Source: an uncultured Verrucomicrobiota bacterium (GTDB lineage Bacteria; Verrucomicrobiota; Verrucomicrobiia; Chthoniobacterales; JACTMZ01). From it: DNA of 41,339 nucleotides. Location: contig CAIZMQ010000090.1 of the NCBI GenBank assembly GCA_903934135.1, positions 1 through 41,339 of the forward strand, read 5' to 3'. Under the pieces are notes generated by a model. It was given only the letters and a program-made list of their open reading frames with translations. It did not search any database and was not told the origin of the DNA. The translations under genes and the position numbers were made by a program. This document shows positions 10,501 to 16,765 of this stretch, in pieces (positions within the stretch are counted from its first letter, which is position 1; the number at the start of each line of letters is the position of its first letter).

Positions 10501-11121
10501 GTGAATCCCGACAGTGACCAATCCGCCGTTCGAGATGACCATGCTGTTGCCGCTGTTACCCGAGCCACCGACGAAGAGATAGAGCGCGTTGTTGAAAAGA
10601 GTGTTTGTTCCCGTGACCAGCACGCTGTTGTTCAAAGAAGAACCGAAGGTTCCGATTTGGCTGATCGAGGCCGCCACCGTGCCTCCATTGGAGACGACGA
10701 GGCTGTTGCTGCTGCCGTAAGCTCCGACATAGAGGTAGCCGCTGTTGGTCCAGACGGAATTCGCCCCCGTGACCAGCGCGCTGTTGTTGGAGGAAAAGCC
10801 GGTGTAGCCGATGCTGCCTTCCACATTGGCGACCTTGCCCCCGTTGCTGATGACCAAGCTGTTGCCGCGGCCGTCAAAGCCGACAATCAAGGCGTTCGTG
10901 TTGGTCAGAACCGTGCCGGCACCAGAAACGTTGAGCAGGTTGTTCGTCGCGTTGGTCGTGTAGCCGACATAAGTGTTATTGAAGCGGTTGGTGCCCGAGG
11001 TGAAGTTCGTCGTGACGTTGGCGGCATTGGAACCAACGTAGAGGTCTTGGGCGCGACCGCGCGCCATGGGCAGAAAGAGAACGGCGCAGAGCACCGCGGC
11101 GAGGGAGATGGAGCGTTTCAT
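4525..11121 (-). CDS. Giant PEP-CTERM protein with autotransporter-associated beta-strand repeats
   Basis: 2198 aa; many GAGTLTLSGANTYTGGTTINAGTL-type repeats; signal peptide MKRSISLAAVLCAVLFLPMARGRAQ; tail VPEPSTYALLALAAAGWGAHAWRRRKQVS. Confidence 0.93.
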   Translation of the reverse strand: MKRSISLAAVLCAVLFLPMARGRAQDLYVGSNAANVTTNFTSGTNRFNNTYVGYTTNATNNLLNVSGAGTVLTNTNALIVGFDGRGNSLVISNGGKVANVEGSIGYTGFSSNNSALVTGANSVWTNSGYLYVGAYGSSNSLVVSNGGTVAASISQIGTFGSSLNNSVLVTGTNTLFNNALYLFVGGSGNSGNSMVISNGGLVTVGIHSYIGGDVPADNNSVLVTGAGSRWSNALSLFVGNAGLSNILTVANGGNASAGSGLTIAASNGSSATLNIGRFGTNDTAGTITAPSIAFGAGTGVINFNQSDATTITATISGNGVVKQLGAGTTTLSASNTYTGGTTISAGTLELDNTGSVAGNITNNATLSINRTNSLTLTNVVSGTGALSKSGAGTVIFTGANTYSGGTTISAGTLQINAGGVVSNRATTLVGSGGSGTLNISGGTYSNLNVSIGHSGGTGILNLNSGSLSAQNLAVSGNSAAAGTLNLNGGTMAVAGSFVVASGGTINVNTGGVLRGGNGGHLSADGTNSLINFNGGTGSAGLNLFVGNGGTVDLRGWSMDTNSWGNLIASAPGGVLRNSDSYASTIATANTIWLWEGGQKLTIDASGGDILINSWITSSGMTNTGIIKTGSNALVLTYSGNDYNGGTLLQQGSLRLDHANAAGSGAITQSNAASTLQINATGTVANAMSLYNIATLQTVTLSGSKTLNGTTYNVAAGTTTTESGVLSGAGGLTKSGTGTMTLSASNSYSGTTTVSAGVLSLANTNALSASTLDYSSAGRVSFSNLTGANLGGLQGSTNLALTNASGGAVALNVGANNSNTTYSGILSGGGSLTKVGAGTMILSGANTYSGTTTISAGTVAISNGASFGSNTVTFASNGTTVAALASVLVTNNYALTGSGTMDVGANVLTNSGVISGAGGLTKAGAGTMVLGAANTYTGGTTINAGTVAISNGSSFGNNTVTFASNGTTVAALASVQVTNNYALTGSGTMDVGANILTNSGVISGAGGLTKAGAGTMVLGAANTFTGIVTNNAGAIRVGNDSGLGTTNSGTVIVSGSALELTTNNVGGNLSIGAESLSLAGTGISSSGALRNITGSNAYGGLITLTNSTRINADAGTLILTNTGTITGATFGLTFGGAGNITAASIIGTTTGTLTKDGAGTLTLSASNTYTGGTTINAGTVAISNGASFGSNTVTFASNGPTVAALASVQVTNNYALTGNGTMDVGANVLTNSGVISGAGSLTKAGAGTMVLGAANTYTGETTINAGTVAISNGSSFGSNTVTFGSNGTTVAALASMQVTNNYALTGNGTMDVGANVLTNSGVISGAGRLTKAGAGTMVLGAANNYTGGTTINAGTVAISNGSSFGSNTVTFASNGTTVAALASVQVTNNSALTGNGTMDVGANILTNSGVISGAGSLTKAGAGTMVLGAANTYTGGTTINEGTVAISNGSAFGSFLIGSYRVTFASNGATVAALASVQVNNNWSLIGNGTMDVGANIILTNSGEIEGGPGRLTKSGAGTLILTAENYARTMTINEGTLQIGNGGTTGSLNWSNFPSMVNNASLIFNRSGSLTQMIAISGPGSLTKAGAGTLILSGTNTYTGGTTVNGGTLGLSGANTLADAGTVTVTGAGSVLTNNFSSQFNVGNSGSGGQLVVSNGGTVRTLGAVIGRNSTASNNKATVTGSNSLWINYYDIYVGNSGSGNSLVISNGGTVSDEGTAGQVFIGANGSSSNNSVLVTGAGSLWTNRSVLYVGSSGSGNSLVISNGGTVAVSSSYIGFSSINNSVLVSGAGSLWTNSSTLSVGRGNTNNALTVSDGGTLAASAISIAANAGSSGTLNIGRLGTNDAAGTITAPTIAFGSGTGVINFNQSNSTTLSAVISGNGTVNQLGTGTTTLSGANTYTRGTVVSAGSLVGTTTSLQGAITNNAAVTFDQSTAGTYSGAMSGSGSLSKTGIGRLSLSGSSSYNGATAVSAGDLNLSGGSIANSAVTVASGASLSGYGSVGTIGGAGAINPGNSPGILTTPQVDPSGGTDFNFEMTGTAPTYNNASNSVNDVIRITGATPFSQALAAGNGVFIYFSGAALFTGSTAVQYQGGFFTDQSASFASSISGATYNYYFANTNGPTTYNGVSYYNKAQYESLVLGTNMNITVTTVAQTANFGSGDVNGQVMQVQVVPEPSTYALLALAAAGWGAHAWRRRKQVS
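6640..7620 (-). repeat. Four tandem coding repeats, period 264 bp (88 aa), one unit 279 bp
   Basis: The landmark ca(c/t)gct(a/g)gccaaggc(c)gcc starts at 6694, 6973, 7237 and 7501. Confidence 0.9.
8042..8575 (-). repeat. Two further copies of the same 264-bp coding repeat
   Basis: Same landmark at 8200 and 8464 (264 bp apart), separated from the first array by a different stretch. Confidence 0.9.
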
Positions 11122-11332
11122 CGAGGACTTTTATCCGGCCGCGCGTGACATCGTTTCCACAAAAAAACGCTGTCAAACAAAGGGGTCGGCAGCCGGCAGA
11201 CCCGCAACGATGACAACGGGAACAATATTGCCCTCGAAATTCCTACCCGCAAGCGGTTTTCGGCTCTGGACGCCGCACCGGCCTGACCCCGGATCGGGAC
11301 AAATGATAACAAAGAAAACTCCCCGGGAGACT

Positions 11333-11436
11333 GTTCCTCTCTTCGTTAAGTTGACTCCCTCGCTCCCACTCCTCTCGCCTGGCGTGGCCTGTGACCATCT
11401 GCCCCGAGCGCTCGCTCCAGTGACCTGCGAAAAAAC
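11333..11436. repeat. Dispersed element B, copy 2
   Basis: gttcctctcttcgttaagttgactccctcgctcccactcctctcgcctggcgtggcctgtgaccatctgccccgagcg... Confidence 0.75.
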
Positions 11437-11494
11437 TCAGGCCAACTTCCGCCGGCGCCACGCGTGCGCGCCCCATCCCGCCGCGGCCAAGGCC
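11437..11494 (-). pseudogene. Relic PEP-CTERM C-terminal tail
   Basis: Reads ...LAAAGWGAHAWRRRKLA-stop; 11446-11494 matches 4537-4585 (tail of the 2198-aa protein) at 48 of 49 bases, then diverges abruptly. Confidence 0.75.
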
Positions 11495-12148
11495 GTCCAC
11501 GTTCCGTCCCTCCATGGGCCGCCGCCTTACTGATCGCGAGACTGTTGCCGATATTCGGGAGTCCATCGACTGTTTAACTCAGCGAAAGATGCTGCCAAAG
11601 AGGGAAGGGCGTAAGAGTCCGAGGGTAGGAGATATTCCGGGTAAAGTATTCCAAACCTGGCTTGCTCGAGCGAATGTGCACGGTGGCTGCGGTCTCCCTT
11701 CGAAGAGTGACAAGAGGCGACCTTCATACACTGCATTGGAGCGGTTTTTTGCAAAGCGAGGCAGAAAAGGTATGAGGGCAGCTTTGCCCAACTATCGCTC
11801 AAAGGACGTTCATCCACCTCATGAAGTGCCGAGAACAAAAGATTTCGAGAGCCTGGTGCGTGAGCGGAAGGAATTCTTTCCCTCGTTTGAGGCGGACAAG
11901 ATCTTCTTGAGGGCCTGATGGGTCGAGCAGCGGAACAAGAGATAAGACTTGGGTCTTTCGAGGTTGCTACGGATTGACACGGCATCGTCAGCAAAACGCA
12001 GGAGACTCAAAGCTCGGAGCAGGAATGCTCAAGTAATCGTCTGAGTCGGACAGCAAAGAAGCAAAGCAATCCTCCTTCAGCACCGTTTCCAACAGTTGCT
12101 CCAGAGTTTTTATCCTCGTAGAAGTGGATTCTCTATACCTCTACAGAG

Positions 12149-12182
12149 CAAAAAAACCCACCCCCGATGAAGGGGATGGGTC
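12149..12182 (-). terminator. Intrinsic terminator of the 12206-12817 gene
   Basis: Hairpin acccaccccc-gatga(a)-ggggatgggt with A7 on the plus-strand 5' side, i.e. a T-tract on the minus strand. Confidence 0.75.
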
Positions 12183-12205
12183 TTTGGTGTCAGTCTGAAA
12201 GATAC

Positions 12206-12817
12206 TTAAGCGGTTTTCTTCTTACGAAGAACCATCAGCAATCCCATGGCTCCGATGCCGAGGAGTGCGTAGGTGGAGGGCTCGGGGACGGCTCCGACCG
12301 GGATTGAGCCTCCGGTGTTGTCGTAGGCGTACGAATTCAGAGTGAATGTAACGTTGGGAACGGTTGAGGTGGTCTTGGCTCCAACCACGGTGACATTCAT
12401 CCAGCCGTAGTAGACGGCATTGCTGTTCGACTGATCCTTCACATCAAACGCGACGTAACGGGTTCCATCGCTGAGGTCGATTCCCGTGTTCGATGATGGG
12501 ACAAGAGAGGCATCCACGATCTGGTCCAGGAGGGCCACAATGAAATGACTGTCGCTGTATGACGAAAGTCGGGAAGAGCTCGGCTGGGTAAAGCCCGAAT
12601 TAAATGGGGGCATTGGTGGGAACACCCTGACAGCATTTTGGATTAGATAGAATCCCCCTCCATTGGGGTCGGGGTTGCCCAATATGTTGTGTGTACTAGA
12701 AAAATCCCCAGATTGGGAAAAGCCAGGAGACGGGTTGTAAACGATCGCCGCCGTCGCGTTCTGCGCGAAGGAAGTGATTCCTGCCACGAGGGCAAGCATG
12801 AGTAGGGTTTTTTTCAT
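12206..12817 (-). CDS. Small PEP-CTERM secreted protein
   Basis: Signal peptide MKKTLLMLALVAGITSFAQNATA; tail VPEPSTYALLGIGAMGLLMVLRKKKTA. Confidence 0.9.
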   Translation of the reverse strand: MKKTLLMLALVAGITSFAQNATAAIVYNPSPGFSQSGDFSSTHNILGNPDPNGGGFYLIQNAVRVFPPMPPFNSGFTQPSSSRLSSYSDSHFIVALLDQIVDASLVPSSNTGIDLSDGTRYVAFDVKDQSNSNAVYYGWMNVTVVGAKTTSTVPNVTFTLNSYAYDNTGGSIPVGAVPEPSTYALLGIGAMGLLMVLRKKKTA

Positions 12818-12969
12818 AGGATAGTTTTCTTATTTGGTTGGTTGGATTTGAGGCAGAGGCGCCGCGTGCCTTCCCTCTCGCGGGCCCGTCAACGTGGGGA
12901 CCGAAAAGCTGAAAGAACGGTGCCTTGGTAGCCATCCCCAGCCCCTTTCCAATAAAAATCACAAAAAAT

Positions 12970-13002
12970 GCGACGAAATGGCCAAAAAGCGCGACGAACT
13001 GG
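12970..13002. promoter_or_regulatory. Candidate LytTR-type direct-repeat operator
   Basis: gcgacgaaatgg (12970-12981) and gcgacgaactgg (12991-13002), 21 bp start to start, in the intergenic region upstream of the LytS/LytTR pair. Confidence 0.45.
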
Positions 13003-13069
13003 TCATGCGCCCTCTCCGTGGGGCTTTTCGCCGACCGCGCACAGATCATAAGATGTCCCATCTTCGGCC

Positions 13070-14176
13070 ATGCACGACGGGCAAACAAAGAAACCGGAAA
13101 CACCTGCGCTGCGCCCGCCGAGGGCGGCGGGCCTGCAGCCCGATTTGCTGCAGAGATTGTCCTTCTGGCCGCTGCAGGTCGGGGGCTGGACGCTCTACAC
13201 GATCTTTCCGCTCGCCGCATATTTTGCGGGGGGCGTCCATAGCCCGGATTACCTGTGGTTGGCCTTGACCAGGGGGGTCTCGGGCCTCCTGCTCACCTCG
13301 GCGCTGCGACCCCTCTGCCAACGCATTTTCAAGGCGAAGATCCGTTATGCCGTCCTCTTGCCGCTGCTGGTGGTGGCCGCACTCGTCCTCGGCGTCCTCG
13401 AGCTGGATGCCATGCGGCGCATCGGAACGTTGCTGGGAATTCCTTCTTACGGGTTCGCGCAAAGCGAGGTGTACACGGGCTTCGTCCTACTGCGGGCGAT
13501 CGTGCTGCTTCTCTGGCTCCTGCTCTATTTCGGCATCAAGACGCTGCGGCAGACCGCCGAGACTGAACGGGAATTCCGGAAAGCGGAGGCCAGGCTGCTG
13601 CGCTCGCAGATGAACCCGCATTTTCTTTTCAACGCGCTCAACACGATCATGGCGGTGCGCAACGACGCGGACAAGGTGGAGACAGTCACCCAATCGCTGG
13701 CTGACTACCTGCGCTTCTCGCTGCAACAGGAGGAGGGCGAGGAGCACGGGTTGTCGACACATCCGCTCGGCGACGAACTGGCCGCCCTCGAGGATTACCT
13801 GAGGGTGGAGAAGGTGCGCTTCGGCGACGACCTCGTCTGGCGCATCGATGCGGGGGAGGATGCGCGCCGCACGCCGGTGCCCTCGGCCCTGGTGCAACCG
13901 CTCTTGGAGAACGCGATCAAATACGGGCAGGAGACCGGCCCGCGGCCGCTCCGCGTCTCGATCACCGCACAGGTTGCGCAGGGCAAGCTGCAACTTGCCG
14001 TGGAAAACTCCGGCCACTGGGTGGAAGAAGGGTCGCCGCAAGCGGGCCGCATCGGCCTGAGCAACCTGAAGCGGAGGCTCGCTTTGATCTACGGCCGCAC
14101 CGCCTCGCTCGACGTTCGCCACACCCCTGCCATGGTCAAGGTGTGCATCGCCCTCCCCGCCCGACCATCGCCATGA
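13070..14176 (+). CDS. LytS/YehU-type sensor histidine kinase
   Basis: N-terminal TM segments then RSQMNPHFLFNALNTIMAVRN and PLLENAIKYG (His_kinase / HATPase motifs). Confidence 0.93.
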   Translation: MHDGQTKKPETPALRPPRAAGLQPDLLQRLSFWPLQVGGWTLYTIFPLAAYFAGGVHSPDYLWLALTRGVSGLLLTSALRPLCQRIFKAKIRYAVLLPLLVVAALVLGVLELDAMRRIGTLLGIPSYGFAQSEVYTGFVLLRAIVLLLWLLLYFGIKTLRQTAETEREFRKAEARLLRSQMNPHFLFNALNTIMAVRNDADKVETVTQSLADYLRFSLQQEEGEEHGLSTHPLGDELAALEDYLRVEKVRFGDDLVWRIDAGEDARRTPVPSALVQPLLENAIKYGQETGPRPLRVSITAQVAQGKLQLAVENSGHWVEEGSPQAGRIGLSNLKRRLALIYGRTASLDVRHTPAMVKVCIALPARPSP

Positions 14177-14952
14177 GCACGGTGGCCAAGGGCACCGTGA
14201 TCCGCGCCGTGCTCGTGGATGACGAACAACCGGCGCGCCAGCAAATGCGCGAGCGCCTCGATGCCCATCCCGGCATCGTCGTCGTGGGCGAGGCGGACCG
14301 CGTGAAGTCCGCCGCCGACTTGATCGGGAAAACAAAGCCGGACGTGATCTTCCTCGATGTGCAAATGCCGGGCGGCACGGGCTTCGCGCTTCTTCCCCTG
14401 CTCGCCGACCTGGACCCGCCACCCGCCGTGGTATTTGTCACCGCTTATGACACCTACGCGGTGAAAGCTTTCGAAACCAATGCGCTCGATTACCTGACCA
14501 AGCCGGTCAAGGCGAGCCGGCTTGCCCTCACCATCGATCGTTTGCAGAAACGGCCGCTGCCCGGCACTGCACCCGCACAGGACGAAACGGCGCCGGGCCC
14601 GGCGGCAGGACGGTTGGAACTGCGCGACCTCGTGCTCCTGCGGGAAAAGAACTCCACGCGCATGGTCGAGGCGGGAGAAATCTGTGCGGTGGAAACGGAG
14701 GCCGACTACACACGCATCCATCTCAGCGGCGGACATACGGTGCTCATGCGCAAAAAGATGACGCAATGGGAAGAGGAATTGCCTGCGCCGCCCTTCCAAA
14801 AAATCAGCCGCCGCCTGCTGCTCAACGTGCCGCGCATCAACGGCATCGTGGCACACGACCGCGAGAGCGCCGAGGTTCGTTTCGAAGGCACGGAAAAGAT
14901 CGTCGTGGTCAGCCGGATGGAATTGCGCCGCATCCGGCAGGCGTCGCAATAA
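14173..14952 (+). CDS. LytTR-family response regulator
   Basis: MSTVAKGTVIRAVLVDDEQPARQQM, FLDVQMPGGTGF, VFVTAYDTYAVKAFETNALDYLTKPV, LytTR domain; ATGA 4-bp overlap with the kinase. Confidence 0.95.
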   Translation: MSTVAKGTVIRAVLVDDEQPARQQMRERLDAHPGIVVVGEADRVKSAADLIGKTKPDVIFLDVQMPGGTGFALLPLLADLDPPPAVVFVTAYDTYAVKAFETNALDYLTKPVKASRLALTIDRLQKRPLPGTAPAQDETAPGPAAGRLELRDLVLLREKNSTRMVEAGEICAVETEADYTRIHLSGGHTVLMRKKMTQWEEELPAPPFQKISRRLLLNVPRINGIVAHDRESAEVRFEGTEKIVVVSRMELRRIRQASQ

Positions 14953-14964
14953 AAGGCGCAAGCC

Positions 14965-15666
14965 TCAATCCGGCGACCACTGGTAGCCGCAGGATGCGGG
15001 AGGATCTTTGGCCAGGGTGTTGGCGCCGCCGAAGGAATGGATGGGCAGGAACCCGCTATGACCATCGACGAAGAAGACCCAGCATTTCGCATCGGGCACG
15101 GCGACGGTGCCTGTGAACGGATGGTTGGAGAAAGGCACACTCGCCCCGGCCTCGGCCATCAATACGGTGCGCGCAGGCCTCTTGACGGCCGGCAAACGAA
15201 CCCCGGAAAGCCCGCAAAGCGCGGGTGAGATGTTGTTTGCCCCACTGAAAACATAATGCGGAGACTGGAAGTCGCCATTGGTCGCGGCGGTGCGTGACGG
15301 GCAGCAAAACAAAGGGCGCCGCTGCCGGGCCTGTTCTTCGGTCAGGCCGAGATAGGGCAGGATGTCCCGCGTGTAGGTGTAGGACACGGACGTGAGCGGG
15401 TTCCCGGTGGGCGGCTGGCCCGCACCGGGCAGGGCCATGTCATGATCCTGGGCGCAGACGAGAACCGCGTGCCCGAGTTTGGCCAAACGCGCCTGGCACT
15501 GCACGCGGCGCACGCGTTCGAGTATGGATGGCACGGCACTCGCAGCCGAGCCCGCCAGCACGGCAATCAGCACGATCGTGACCAAGAGCTCGATGAGGGT
15601 GAAAGCCGAGTAAGTGATGCGGCGCGTTGCCAAAACAATTACGGTCTTTGCCGGGGCGTTACTCAA
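14965..15666 (-). CDS. Prepilin-type N-terminal cleavage/methylation domain protein
   Basis: SAFTLIELLVTIVLIAVLAGSAASAVPSI and the C-terminal FVDGHSGFLP typical of these verrucomicrobial/planctomycetal pseudopilins. Confidence 0.88.
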   Translation of the reverse strand: MSNAPAKTVIVLATRRITYSAFTLIELLVTIVLIAVLAGSAASAVPSILERVRRVQCQARLAKLGHAVLVCAQDHDMALPGAGQPPTGNPLTSVSYTYTRDILPYLGLTEEQARQRRPLFCCPSRTAATNGDFQSPHYVFSGANNISPALCGLSGVRLPAVKRPARTVLMAEAGASVPFSNHPFTGTVAVPDAKCWVFFVDGHSGFLPIHSFGGANTLAKDPPASCGYQWSPD

Positions 15667-15762
15667 AATGACTGCAATTTACTGCGCGAAGGGCAATGCG
15701 CAATGACAGCCGCAGCCAAAAGCAGCCGCCGAAGTCTGCCCACGCTAGTAGCAGACGCTCGG

Positions 15763-15791
15763 TTGACATACGAAGCTGCTTCGCATAAGTT
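15763..15791 (+). promoter_or_regulatory. Putative promoter with internal palindrome
   Basis: ttgaca (15763-15768), 17-nt spacer containing cgaag-ctg-cttcg (15771-15783), weak -10 taagtt (15786-15791), ATG at 15798. Confidence 0.3.
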
Positions 15792-15797
15792 GGCCAA

Positions 15798-16157
15798 ATG
15801 CCGACATTCGACAAGCTGACTGCCCATTACTCGCGGATCGGGCGCAAGGGTGGACGCGCGAAGAGCCCTGCCAAAAGTCATGCCGCACGTTTGGCTGCAC
15901 TAGCCCGCTGGGGCGACAGCGGCACCGCATCCATTCCTGCGGGGGAATTGAAAGACAGACAGTGGTATGGCGGAAAAGGTCGCAATGCCGATATCGCCCT
16001 GTGGGACGGACGAAACAAGACCTTCTGGGTGACTTGCATCAATGATTTTATCTCCCCCATCGACTACCCGCGCCCAGGAACCCGCGCGGTGCGCCTCAAG
16101 GGCGAGAAGCATTACGATGACGGGGGAACCTTCCGTCCTCTTCGGGAGATTCGGTGA
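15798..16157 (+). CDS. Small basic protein, possible partner of a nucleotidyltransferase (toxin-antitoxin-like)
   Basis: 119 aa with IGRKGGRAKSPAKSHAARLAALARWG N-terminus; 4-bp GTGA overlap with the next ORF. Confidence 0.55.
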   Translation: MPTFDKLTAHYSRIGRKGGRAKSPAKSHAARLAALARWGDSGTASIPAGELKDRQWYGGKGRNADIALWDGRNKTFWVTCINDFISPIDYPRPGTRAVRLKGEKHYDDGGTFRPLREIR

Positions 16158-16669
16158 GCTTCTCGACAGGAGAGCAAGCGTTGGCGGCTTTGGCCGCACT
16201 TGGCCATAAGCTCGATGAACACGGGACGGAGCCGGTCTCCCTGCTCATTTGCGGCGGGGCTGCCATGAACATCTCCGGCTTGCTGACACGCCTCACGGCT
16301 GATGTTGACGTGCTTGGTGATATGCACGCGAATGGCGAACTCGGCGAAATGCCAGATTGGATTCACGCTATCGCGACGGAAGTGGCAGAGGAGTTGGGTT
16401 TGGAGAGGCATTGGCTCAACGACGCCGCTGCTTCGGTGACTTCCATGGGACTTCCTTCGGGAATTATTCTGCGCGCAACATCCGGGCAAAAACTCAGGCC
16501 ATTTCCTCTCCGTGATCTCTGTGCCTTAGTGAGAGAAAAATCGGCTCCTTGCCTCCGACCCCTAGCCCGGGAACCGGAAACCTCTCACGAAGACACAAAG
16601 AGCACGGAGGCAGCGAGGACGGAGAGACGGTGCATCCGGGGCCCCAGTCCTCCCCCTTCGTTACGTTGA
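16154..16669 (+). pseudogene. DUF6036-like nucleotidyltransferase fragment with repeat-derived C-terminus
   Basis: LLICGGAAMNISGLLTRLTADVDVLGD matches a nucleotidyltransferase-fold start; from about 16490 the frame reads through repeat A. Confidence 0.6.
16508..16609. repeat. Dispersed palindromic element A, copy 2
   Basis: Arms ctccgtgatctctgtgccttagtgagag (16508-16535) and ctctcacgaagacacaaagagcacggag (16582-16609). Confidence 0.85.
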
Positions 16670-16762
16670 CTCCCTCGCTCCCGCTCATCTCGCCTGCGGT
16701 GGCCTGTGGCCATCTGCCCCGAGCGCCCGCGCGCTCCGGTGCTCGTTATCTTTTGTTTAAAA
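16648..16762. repeat. Dispersed element B, copy 3
   Basis: tcctcccccttcgttacgttgactccctcgctcccgctcatctcgcctgcggtggcctgtggccatctgccccgagcgcccgcgcgctccggtgctcgtt. Confidence 0.85.
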
Positions 16763-16765
16763 ATT

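Noticed and set aside
9763-11148. 461-aa plus-strand ORF
   Set aside because: Antisense to the repeat-rich giant adhesin; mirrors its repeats.
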